Assembly: GCA_022793975.1 (NCBI GenBank)
Contig: JAAWDW010000086.1
Location: 1 to 5,311 of the forward strand
DNA from: Bacillota bacterium
GTDB lineage: Bacteria; Bacillota; Clostridia; Peptostreptococcales; Anaerovoracaceae
Direction of reading: 5' to 3'
Length of the DNA stretch: 5,311 nucleotides
The notes beneath the pieces are model-generated. The model saw only the letters and a list, made by a program, of their open reading frames with translations, had not been told where the DNA came from and searched no databases. The position numbers and the translations under genes are program-made. The first letter of the stretch is position 1, and each line of letters begins with the position of its first letter. Of the stretch, positions 1 to 5,311 are shown piece after piece.

Positions 1-959
1 AGAACTTCAACAAGGTGTACATAGTTGCCTGCGGTACGGCGTACCACGCAGGTCTTGTCGGCAAATCGGCAATAGAAAAAATGGCTAACATTCCTGTTGA
101 AGTTGAAGTAGCATCAGAATTCAGGTACAGAGATCCGTTTGTTGATGATAAGACGCTGTTTATTGCCATATCACAGTCAGGAGAGACTCTCGATACACTT
201 GCGGCGCTCAGAGAAGCGAAGCGCAAAGGTGCAAGGGTGCTTTCGGTTGTAAATGTGGTAGGGTCATCGGTGGCACGGGAGTCGGATGATGTTTTCTATA
301 CCTGGGCCGGACCGGAAATTGCCGTGGCGTCGACAAAAGCATATACAACACAGCTTATGTGTATGTACATAATCGCACTCTATATGGGACGCACAAAAGG
401 TACGATAGACGATGTATATTATAAAGATTTTATAAAAGAACTTTCACTGATACCGGATAAACTTGAAAAAGTGCTTGCGGATGAAGCAAAGATAGAGGAA
501 CTTGCCAAGCAGCTTTACAAAAATGAGCACGTATTCTTTATCGGCAGAGGTCCGGACGCGGGAGTTTCATACGAAGGCTCACTTAAACTCAAGGAGATTT
601 CGTATATAAATTCATTTGCGATTGCGGCAGGTGAGCTTAAGCATGGCACTATTGCTCTTATAGAGCAAGATACCATTGTCGTAGCGCTTGCCACACAGGA
701 TAGGCTCTTTGAGAAAATGCTTTCTAATATTCAGGAAGTAAAAGCAAGAGGAGCATATGTGATAGGACTTGCGAAAACCGGAAATGCCGATATAGAAAAG
801 CAGGCGGATAAGGTAATATATATACCGCAGTGTATGGATGAAATTACACCGCTCCTCTCTGTTGTGCCGCTGCAGATACTTGCATATTATATCGCCAAGC
901 AGAGAGGCTGCGATATAGATAAGCCGAAAAACCTTGCAAAGTCTGTAACAGTAGAATAA
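1..959 (+). CDS. glmS: Glutamine--fructose-6-phosphate aminotransferase (isomerizing), C-terminal half, 5' truncated by window edge
   Basis: GlmS makes glucosamine-6-phosphate from fructose-6-phosphate and glutamine, the first committed step to UDP-GlcNAc and hence peptidoglycan, in the cytoplasm. Only the isomerase half is present: 318 complete codons from base 3, against about 600 residues for the full enzyme. The reading frame is open to the left edge, so the GTG at 15 is an internal valine (VACGT), not a start. Two SIS sugar-isomerase domains are visible. The first carries the phosphosugar-binding loop SQSGET (visible residues 57-62) and EIAVASTKA. The second carries LKEISYI and GELKHG. 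Catalytic residues matching E. coli Glu488, His504 and Lys603 are at visible residues 198, 214 and 313, with exactly the same spacings (16 and 99). The protein ends in the hallmark AKSVTVE. The N-terminal glutaminase domain, and any glmS ribozyme in the leader, would lie outside the window. No terminator is seen after the stop, and the kinase gene begins 38 bases later. Identification is near certain. Confidence 0.97.
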   Translation, partial: NFNKVYIVACGTAYHAGLVGKSAIEKMANIPVEVEVASEFRYRDPFVDDKTLFIAISQSGETLDTLAALREAKRKGARVLSVVNVVGSSVARESDDVFYTWAGPEIAVASTKAYTTQLMCMYIIALYMGRTKGTIDDVYYKDFIKELSLIPDKLEKVLADEAKIEELAKQLYKNEHVFFIGRGPDAGVSYEGSLKLKEISYINSFAIAAGELKHGTIALIEQDTIVVALATQDRLFEKMLSNIQEVKARGAYVIGLAKTGNADIEKQADKVIYIPQCMDEITPLLSVVPLQILAYYIAKQRGCDIDKPKNLAKSVTVE

Positions 960-963
960 AGGC

Positions 964-1001
964 GGGGAGGAAAACAAAAAATTAAAATGATAAAAATATG
1001 A
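964..1001 (+). promoter_or_regulatory. Distant Shine-Dalgarno and four-codon mini-ORF (MIKI-stop) overlapping the kinase start
   Basis: A strong Shine-Dalgarno (GGGGAGG, 964-970) follows glmS, but it lies 27 bases upstream of the kinase ATG at 998, too far for normal use. An in-frame TAA at 983-985, with no start codon between it and 998, excludes a longer kinase. Between them sits ATG at 987 followed by three codons and a TGA at 999-1001 that overlaps the kinase ATG as ATGA (998-1001). This is the geometry of termination-reinitiation coupling. The Shine-Dalgarno to mini-ORF gap of 16 bases is still long, so the arrangement is only suggestive. Inefficient direct initiation at 998 is the alternative. 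Confidence 0.35.
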
Positions 1002-2092
1002 AGATACTGAAAAACAGCATTTTAAGCATAGCATTTTTTACTTTGGCATTTTATTTGGCTGAAGTTTTGCGACGGCATACGGGGGATGAAAATAATTCAT
1101 CCCTCATATTCATAGTAGCGATAGTTCTGATTGCACGTTTTACAGATGGTTATTGGTACGGTGTTGTGGCATCGGCTCTCAGTGTGTTTTTTGTAAATTA
1201 TTCGTTTATGTATCCGTTTTCGCAGTTTACGCTGCAGATGGAGGGTTATCACGTAGTTGCTATCAGTTTTTTTGCGGCGTCCGTTACTGTATCTGCCGTT
1301 ACCACGAGAATGCGTAAAGAAACGGCGCAGAACGAAAGACTCTACAAAGAGCAGACAGAAATAAAATTGGCTGTGGAAAAAGGAATGATGAGAGAAAATT
1401 TACTGCGCGCAGTTTCGCATGATCTGAGAACACCGCTTACGGGGATAATAGGAGCAAGTTCGGTGATATATGAAAATCACGATACTATAACGAGCGAGGA
1501 AACAGCGCAGCTTGCCCAGAACATAATAACTGATGCACAGTGGCTTATAAATATGGTAGAAAATCTGCTTTCAGTAACTCATACAACGGAATACGGTGCT
1601 AAAATAAACAAGACAAACGAAATATTTGAAGAGATAGTGGCACTGCCTGTGCAGAAAGTTAAAACACGGTATCCGGACTGCAAAATTTCTGTAGAAGTAC
1701 CGGAAGAAATACTGCTTGTGCCGATGGACGGACTGCTTATACGGCAGGTGCTTCTTAATCTTGTCGAAAATGCGGTCAAGCATTCAGGTGACAGGGAAAA
1801 TATAGTGATAAGACTGTACAGGCAGGATGATATGGCGGTTTGTGAAGTGCGTGACCACGGTAAAGGCATAGGTTTTGAAAATATAGACAAGCTTATAGAA
1901 GATGTTACGATGAATAAAGATACTGTGTCGGATGCAACGCGCGGACTGGGACTGGGACTTTCCGTATGCAAGAGTATTATCAAAGCGCATGGAGGATTTT
2001 TGGAGGCCGAAAACGCTGCCGACGGAGATGGAGGAGCAGTATTCAGATTCGGGTTGAAAATGGAGGAAATACCGGTTTATGAGCAGCATTAA
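998..2092 (+). CDS. Short KdpD-like (DUF4118) membrane sensor histidine kinase
   Basis: A 364-residue membrane histidine kinase that should autophosphorylate and pass phosphate to the regulator encoded immediately downstream. Four hydrophobic segments (about residues 6-22, 35-48, 52-70 and 83-102) match the compact four-helix DUF4118 domain of KdpD. A charged, probably coiled linker follows (103-130). The HisKA domain has the H-box SHDLRTPLTGI with phospho-accepting His141. The HATPase domain has the N-box (NLVENAVKHS, Asn254/Asn258), G1 (DHGKGIG, 286-292) and G2 (GLGLGL, 316-321), so it looks catalytically intact. Full-length KdpD (about 900 residues) has N-terminal KdpD and Usp-like domains and a GAF domain after the helices; all are absent. 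An in-frame stop at 983-985 and the adjacent glmS rule out a decayed upstream part. Such short kinases are known in Firmicutes, usually annotated DUF4118 sensor kinase. Its stimulus is unknown: potassium or osmotic sensing is only an analogy, and no kdpFABC is visible. Confidence 0.9.
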   Translation: MKILKNSILSIAFFTLAFYLAEVLRRHTGDENNSSLIFIVAIVLIARFTDGYWYGVVASALSVFFVNYSFMYPFSQFTLQMEGYHVVAISFFAASVTVSAVTTRMRKETAQNERLYKEQTEIKLAVEKGMMRENLLRAVSHDLRTPLTGIIGASSVIYENHDTITSEETAQLAQNIITDAQWLINMVENLLSVTHTTEYGAKINKTNEIFEEIVALPVQKVKTRYPDCKISVEVPEEILLVPMDGLLIRQVLLNLVENAVKHSGDRENIVIRLYRQDDMAVCEVRDHGKGIGFENIDKLIEDVTMNKDTVSDATRGLGLGLSVCKSIIKAHGGFLEAENAADGDGGAVFRFGLKMEEIPVYEQH

Positions 2093-2792
2093 TCAGAATA
2101 AAAGGACAATACTTGTAATAGAGGATGACAAGTCCATAAGCAATTTTATCTGTACGGCGCTGCAAAGCGGTGGCTATATACCGCTTACGGCATCTGATGG
2201 GGAACAGGCAAAGCAGATGCTTGCGTCACACGGTCCTGATCTCATCCTGCTTGATCTCGGACTGCCGGATATGGACGGCATTGAGATAATAAAATGGGTA
2301 CGGGAGTGGAGCAGTGTTCCGATAATTGTTGTTTCTGCCCGTGGCCGCGAAGCGGATAAGGTAGACGCTCTCGACTTCGGAGCAGATGATTATATAACTA
2401 AACCGTTCGGGCTTTCGGAACTGACGGCGCGCATAAGAACTGCTCTGCGTCATGCGGACAGAACTTCTGGTTCCGGCGCGCCGGGCGGAGAAACTGTAAC
2501 AGTCGGAGACCTCAGCATAGATATAGGAAAAAGACGAGTAATGCTCGGTGAACGTGAAATAAGATTTACGGCAATAGAGTACAAAATCGTTTCACTTTTG
2601 GCAAAGCAAGTAGGCAGAGTGCTTACATACGACTATATCATAAAGGAAATATGGGGACCTTATGCATCGAGTGACAATCAAATACTGCGCGTAAATATGG
2701 CAAACATAAGACGCAAACTGGAGGAAAACCCTGCTGAGCCGAAGTATATTGTAACAGAGCTGGGTGTTGGATATAGAATGCTGGAGAAATAA
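2079..2792 (+). CDS. KdpE-like OmpR-family response regulator
   Basis: A 237-residue two-component response regulator that binds DNA, the presumed partner of the kinase whose gene it overlaps by 14 bases. The start ATG at 2079 has GGAGG at 2062-2066, 12 bases upstream and inside the kinase gene, so the two are translationally linked. The receiver domain (about 9-126) shows the acidic pair Asp16/Asp17, phospho-acceptor Asp59 (LLDLGLPDMDG), Ser86 (VVSARG) and Lys108 (TKPF). These are the full set expected for phosphorylation. A short Gly/Pro-rich linker (about 127-138) leads to an OmpR/PhoB winged-helix domain. That domain contains FTAIEYKIVSLLAKQVGRVLT, then the recognition region with LRVNMANIRRKLE, then the KdpE-like ending YIVTELGVGYRM. 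Overall similarity is closest to KdpE. I leave the symbol blank because there is no kdp pump here and the target genes are unknown; other potassium uptake genes or the neighbouring transporters are possible. Stop codon at 2790-2792. Confidence 0.93.
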   Translation: MSSINQNKRTILVIEDDKSISNFICTALQSGGYIPLTASDGEQAKQMLASHGPDLILLDLGLPDMDGIEIIKWVREWSSVPIIVVSARGREADKVDALDFGADDYITKPFGLSELTARIRTALRHADRTSGSGAPGGETVTVGDLSIDIGKRRVMLGEREIRFTAIEYKIVSLLAKQVGRVLTYDYIIKEIWGPYASSDNQILRVNMANIRRKLEENPAEPKYIVTELGVGYRMLEK

Positions 2793-2819
2793 AACAGTCC
2801 GTTTAGACTTGCTGAAAAA

Positions 2820-2847
2820 GCCCGTTTCGCCGGAGGACGAAACGGGC
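2820..2847 (-). terminator. Rho-independent terminator of the minus-strand transporter gene
   Basis: A perfect 10-bp stem, GCCCGTTTCG at 2820-2829 pairing with CGAAACGGGC at 2838-2847, closes an 8-base loop. Read on the minus strand it is followed immediately by five Ts (plus-strand A-run 2815-2819), the classic intrinsic terminator layout. It lies 83 bases beyond the stop of the minus-strand transporter. Read on the plus strand the hairpin is followed by GGGGCTG with no T-tract, so it is at best a weak stop for the kinase/regulator operon. Confidence 0.85.
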
Positions 2848-2889
2848 GGGGCTGTAAAGCCTGATAGCTGAAGTCTGAGCCGAATACCC

Positions 2890-2909
2890 TTCTGCTGTGT
2901 ACAGCAGAA
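2890..2909. repeat. Near-perfect 20-base palindrome in the convergent intergenic region
   Basis: TTCTGCTG (2890-2897) and CAGCAGAA (2902-2909) are exact inverted repeats around a TGTA centre, giving an 8-bp stem with a 4-base loop. It lies between the regulator stop (2792) and the transporter stop (2931). On the plus strand AATAATATG follows, and on the minus strand GGGTATTC follows, so neither side has a T-tract. It could be an mRNA 3'-end stabilising hairpin, a weak or Rho-assisted stop for the plus-strand operon, or a protein-binding site. The sequence does not decide between these. Confidence 0.45.
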
Positions 2910-2930
2910 ATAATATGTAAAAATCAATAA

Positions 2931-4298
2931 TTAAAAGAATTTATCATAGAGTCCGAATGCGAATATGAACAGTACGATGATCGGAAGTACATATGTAACA
3001 TAAGGGCGCATCCAATTTTGTATTTTCAGTCCTTTTCCGGTATTGGCTTCTTCTGTGAAGTTGTGCCATCCCCAACCGTATCTGCTGACGCAGAACATCA
3101 GATATACAAGAGAGCCAAGAGGAAGCAGTATATTGCTCACAAGAAAATCTTCGAAATCGAGCACAGCACCGCCGAATATTGAGAAACCATCCCAGGCAAG
3201 TATATTGTATCCGAGCACGCAAGGGAGTGAAAGTAGAGTGATAAGTATGAGATTCATAGCGCTTGATTTTTTTCTGCTCCAGCCTGTAAGTTCCATAACG
3301 CACGAAATGATGTTTTCAAATACGGCAAGAATAGTCGAAAACGCCGCAAATGACATAAATATGAAGAAAAGACTACCCCAAAGTCTTCCGAGCGGAATAT
3401 TATTAAAAATATTCGGCAGCGTTATAAAAATAAGACTTGGTCCGGAAGTCTGATCGACATTAAATGTAAAACACGCCGGAAAAATTATCAGACCCGATGT
3501 AATTGCAACAAATGTATCAAGAAGCGCTATATTTAAGGATTCTCCGAGGAGACTCCTTTTTTTATCAATATAGCTGCCGAAAATTGCCATTGCACCGATA
3601 CCGAGGCTAAGTGTAAAAAATGCCTGGTTCATTGCCCCTGTAATCGTTGAAATAATACCAAGCTGCTTCATTCGAGCAAAATCGGGAATGAGATAGAATT
3701 TAAGCCCTTCCTTTGCACCGTCGAGTGTAAAGCTGTTTACAGCCAGTATAAGCATAATAGCAAGCAGCGAGATCATCATTACTTTTGTTATGCGCTCAAT
3801 CCCGTTTTGAAGACCGCGAGAACATACAAAAACGCCGATTATAACGACAAGTACCATCCAGCCGCCCATAACGAGCGGATCTTCGAGCATATATGTAAAT
3901 ACTTCAGCGACATCGACAGAATTAAGTCCGACAAATTTACCCGCAGCTGTCAAATAAAAATAATGAAGCATCCATCCTGTAACGGTAGTATAGAACATCA
4001 TAAGAAGATAGCATCCCGCGAGCGTTATATATCCGTGGATATGCCATTTCTGACCGGGCTTTTCAAGTGCACCGTAAGCCCTTACAGGGCTTTTTTGGCT
4101 TGCTCTTCCGACAGCAAATTCCATAGTCATAATTGGAAGACCGAGAATTACAAGGAATATAATATAAAAAAGGACAAATGCACCGCCGCCGCCTTGCCCC
4201 GCCATATAAGGGAATTTCCACACATTACCGATTCCGATTGCGCATCCTGCGGAAATCAGGATAAAACCCAAACGGGATTTAAGTTTTTCTCTTTCCAT
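2931..4298 (-). CDS. Neurotransmitter:sodium symporter (NSS/SNF) family amino-acid transporter, MhsT/Tyt1-like
   Basis: A 455-residue, 11-helix membrane protein of the LeuT fold, expected to couple sodium to amino-acid uptake. I start it at the ATG 4296-4298, not the upstream TTG at 4319, because GAGG (4307-4310) lies 8 bases before this ATG and the family N-terminus fits. TM1 carries the unwound GIGNVWKFPY (22-31). Its Lys28 replaces LeuT Arg30, a substitution I recall in MhsT-type proteins. Tyr103 matches LeuT Tyr108. TM6 has SLGIGAMAIFGSY (231-243). Ser321/Thr322 in TM8 match the Na2-site Thr/Ser pair. Asp384 matches the extracellular-gate Asp404. Asp261 in TM7 sits where chloride-independent bacterial members carry an acidic residue. 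Eleven helices and this length are usual for bacterial members. Oddly, the TM5 Gly-X9-Pro motif is broken: Gly166 is present but residue 176 is Ile (ATC). Substrate is unknown; hydrophobic or aromatic amino acids are a family-based guess. It is divergent from a second NSS gene and has its own promoter, leader hairpin and terminator. Confidence 0.95.
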   Translation of the reverse strand: MEREKLKSRLGFILISAGCAIGIGNVWKFPYMAGQGGGGAFVLFYIIFLVILGLPIMTMEFAVGRASQKSPVRAYGALEKPGQKWHIHGYITLAGCYLLMMFYTTVTGWMLHYFYLTAAGKFVGLNSVDVAEVFTYMLEDPLVMGGWMVLVVIIGVFVCSRGLQNGIERITKVMMISLLAIMLILAVNSFTLDGAKEGLKFYLIPDFARMKQLGIISTITGAMNQAFFTLSLGIGAMAIFGSYIDKKRSLLGESLNIALLDTFVAITSGLIIFPACFTFNVDQTSGPSLIFITLPNIFNNIPLGRLWGSLFFIFMSFAAFSTILAVFENIISCVMELTGWSRKKSSAMNLILITLLSLPCVLGYNILAWDGFSIFGGAVLDFEDFLVSNILLPLGSLVYLMFCVSRYGWGWHNFTEEANTGKGLKIQNWMRPYVTYVLPIIVLFIFAFGLYDKFF

Positions 4299-4323
4299 TT
4301 CTTTTACCTCAATTCGCAAAAAA

Positions 4324-4346
4324 CGGATAATTTGTTGGATTATCCG
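4324..4346 (-). promoter_or_regulatory. Terminator-like hairpin in the leader of the minus-strand transporter (candidate attenuator or operator)
   Basis: CGGATAAT (4324-4331) and ATTATCCG (4339-4346) form an 8-bp stem with a 7-base loop. On the minus strand the stem is followed at once by six Ts (A-run 4318-4323), then by GAGG and the ATG. It lies about 21 to 43 bases downstream of the predicted transcription start, entirely in the untranslated leader, so it could end transcription before the gene is read. The plus strand also has a T-run (4349-4354) after the stem, making the hairpin look bidirectional. The same inverted repeat could equally be a DNA operator. The stem has only three G-C pairs, so it would be moderate in strength. 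I see no obvious anti-terminator, leader peptide or known riboswitch. Confidence 0.55.
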
Positions 4347-4373
4347 AGTTTTTTGTTTTATTCTGTTAAATTC

Positions 4374-4402
4374 ATTATATTATTTGGTTATTTTAATGTC
4401 AA
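4374..4402 (-). promoter_or_regulatory. Consensus sigma-A type promoter for the minus-strand transporter
   Basis: On the minus strand TTGACA (4402 to 4397) and TATAAT (4379 to 4374) are both perfect hexamers with the optimal 17-base spacer. Transcription should begin near 4367, giving a leader of about 69 bases before the ATG at 4298. A promoter this close to consensus is expected to be strong, which fits with the need for a downstream control element such as the hairpin at 4324-4346. Confidence 0.85.
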
Positions 4403-4424
4403 TCTCTTTTAAAAATGGTATAAT
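4396..4424 (+). promoter_or_regulatory. Extended -10 promoter for the plus-strand transporter, sharing its -35 bases with the divergent promoter
   Basis: A perfect TATAAT (4419-4424) is preceded by TGG, giving the extended -10 form TGnTATAAT. At 17 bases upstream is ATGTCA (4396-4401), four of six matches to TTGACA. These bases are the opposite strand of the minus-strand TTGACA (4397-4402). Transcription should start near 4431, leaving about 55 bases of leader before the ATG at 4486. The leader holds only a small 5-bp hairpin (CTATG 4440-4444 with CATAG 4449-4453), of doubtful meaning. Confidence 0.75.
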
Positions 4425-4485
4425 AATTAAAGCTGTATGCTATGGCGGCATAGGCTGTGTAATAAAGAGTAAAAGGAGAAAAGTT

Positions 4486-5311
4486 ATGAACGGAAGTGAA
4501 GAAAAGAAAAAAGGAGGGTCTAATGGTGAACGCGGAAGTTTTTCCGGAAAACTCGGATATGTTCTTGCGGTTGCCGGCTCCGCTGTGGGACTCGGAAATA
4601 TTTGGCGATTTCCGTATCTTGCGGCAAAATACGGAGGAGGTATGTTCCTGCTCGTATATCTTGTATTGATGCTGACATTCGGTTATACACTTATAATGGC
4701 GGAAACGACACTCGGCAGAATGACAGGGAAGAGTCCTGTAGGCGCTTTTACGGCCTTTGGGAATAAGCCTGCATTTCATTTCGGAGGCTGGATAAATTCT
4801 ATAGTACCGATGATTATAGTGCCGTATTACTGTGTAATCGGAGGCTGGGTTATAAAATATTTTGCCGAATATATTAAGGGAAGCACGCAGCTTCTTGCGG
4901 ACGATAATTATTTTACGGAATTTATAGGACAAGCCGGTAGCGTAGAACTTTGGTTTGTTGTGTTTACCGCGGTTGTGACGATTGCAATTCTGGCCGGAGT
5001 TAAGCATGGGGTTGAGCTTGCTTCGAAAGTTATGATGCCCGTGCTTGTTGTGCTGGCGATTTTTGTGGCCGTTTATTCGATGACAAGGCCGGGAGCACTT
5101 GAAGGGGTAAAATATTTCTTTATTCCGAATTTCAAAAATTTCTCGCTTATGACAGTAGTCGCAGCTATGGGACAGATGTTTTTCTCACTTTCGATAGCTA
5201 TGGGTATACTTTATACTTACGGCTCTTATACGAAGAAAGATGTAGATCTTGAAAAATCAGCGAAACAGATAGAAGTATTTGATACGGGGATTGCGGTGCT
5301 TGCGGGACTCA
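4486..5311 (+). CDS. Second NSS/SNF family sodium-coupled amino-acid transporter, 3' truncated by window edge
   Basis: The reading frame is open from ATG 4486 to the right edge: 275 residues, about six and a half of the expected 11-12 helices. The start is set by AGGAG (4474-4478) 7 bases upstream and by a promoter further upstream. A hydrophilic, Lys/Gly-rich N-terminal tail (1-20) precedes TM1, longer than that of the divergent neighbour. TM1 has GLGNIWRFPY (35-44) with Arg41 in the LeuT Arg30 position, then GGG (50-52). Tyr115 in TM3 matches LeuT Tyr108. TM5 has an intact Gly-X9-Pro motif (Gly175 to Pro185). TM6 has SLSIAMGILYTYGSY (234-248). Asp266 at the start of TM7 matches the acidic residue of chloride-independent members. 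It belongs to a different NSS subgroup from the minus-strand protein: TM1 gate Arg versus Lys, and different TM6 and TM3 motifs. This suggests two transporters with different substrates rather than a recent duplication. Substrate unknown. Confidence 0.95.
   Translation, partial: MNGSEEKKKGGSNGERGSFSGKLGYVLAVAGSAVGLGNIWRFPYLAAKYGGGMFLLVYLVLMLTFGYTLIMAETTLGRMTGKSPVGAFTAFGNKPAFHFGGWINSIVPMIIVPYYCVIGGWVIKYFAEYIKGSTQLLADDNYFTEFIGQAGSVELWFVVFTAVVTIAILAGVKHGVELASKVMMPVLVVLAIFVAVYSMTRPGALEGVKYFFIPNFKNFSLMTVVAAMGQMFFSLSIAMGILYTYGSYTKKDVDLEKSAKQIEVFDTGIAVLAGL

Noticed and set aside
15..17. GTG as a start codon for a 314-residue stand-alone SIS protein
   Set aside because: The frame is open upstream (Asn-Phe-Asn-Lys) and this GTG encodes a valine inside conserved GlmS sequence. 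The gene is simply cut by the window edge.
612..1034. 140-codon minus-strand open frame across the end of glmS
   Set aside because: It is antisense to conserved GlmS catalytic residues, rich in Cys/Tyr/Phe as expected of a reversed frame, with no support as a gene.
998..2092. Kinase as a decayed fragment of full-length kdpD
   Set aside because: All catalytic boxes are intact, it has its own start, glmS lies directly upstream with no KdpD remnant, and short DUF4118 kinases are an established form.
4299..4319. TTG at 4319 as the start of the minus-strand transporter
   Set aside because: It would add seven residues encoded by the Shine-Dalgarno region itself. The ATG at 4298 has GAGG at ideal spacing.
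4353..4381. Alternative plus-strand promoter TTGTTT-17-TATATT
   Set aside because: It is a weak match in AT-rich DNA. The extended -10 promoter at 4396-4424 is far better and closer to the gene.
3807..4412. 201-codon plus-strand open frame opposite the start of the minus-strand transporter
   Set aside because: It runs antisense to a clear NSS gene and across its promoter. The translation is low complexity with no family resemblance. It is a shadow frame.
4299..4485. T-box or amino-acid riboswitch controlling the transporters
   Set aside because: Both predicted leaders (about 69 and 55 bases) are too short, and no T-box or lysine/glycine riboswitch core motif is visible.
4399..5007. 202-codon minus-strand open frame opposite the second transporter
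   Set aside because: It is antisense to the NSS gene starting at 4486, which matches the family codon by codon. The antisense product resembles no known protein.

Overview
The window reads like a chromosomal segment of a low-to-moderate GC Gram-positive bacterium, most likely a member of the Clostridia (Firmicutes/Bacillota). This rests on strong GGAGG-type ribosome binding sites, frequent ATA isoleucine codons, AT-rich intergenic DNA with near-consensus sigma-A type promoters, a short KdpD-like kinase paired with a KdpE-like regulator, and bacterial NSS transporters. I cannot name a genus from the sequence alone. There is no insertion sequence, CRISPR array, tRNA or rRNA, and no sign of a phage.

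Left part (1-2792, plus strand): the 3' half of glmS (glucosamine-6-phosphate synthase, isomerase half) is followed after 38 bases by a four-helix membrane histidine kinase of the DUF4118/KdpD type. Its gene overlaps that of a KdpE-like OmpR-family response regulator by 14 bases. I see no terminator or clear promoter between glmS and the kinase, so the three genes could share a transcript. The kinase lacks the large N-terminal KdpD cytoplasmic domains, and no kdpFABC potassium pump is visible.

Middle (2793-2930): a convergent intergenic region. It holds a GC-rich hairpin whose T-tract lies on the minus strand, so it terminates the transporter coming from the right. It also holds a separate 20-base near-perfect palindrome with no T-tract.

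Right part (2931-5311): two divergent genes for sodium-coupled amino-acid transporters of the NSS/SNF family (fold of LeuT, MhsT and Tyt1). The minus-strand gene is complete (455 residues, 11 predicted helices). The plus-strand gene begins at 4486 and runs off the right edge after 275 residues. The 187-base divergent intergenic region is compact. The minus-strand gene has a perfect TTGACA-17-TATAAT promoter, and the plus-strand gene has an extended -10 promoter whose -35 hexamer occupies the same bases on the opposite strand. The minus-strand leader also carries a terminator-like hairpin with six Ts just before its ribosome binding site, a candidate attenuator or operator.

The two transporters differ in a mechanistically important place. 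The complete one has lost the proline of the TM5 Gly-X9-Pro unwinding motif, while the neighbouring one keeps it. I found no wholly new multi-gene system. The most notable items are this divergent transporter pair, its shared promoter block, the leader hairpin and the broken TM5 motif.
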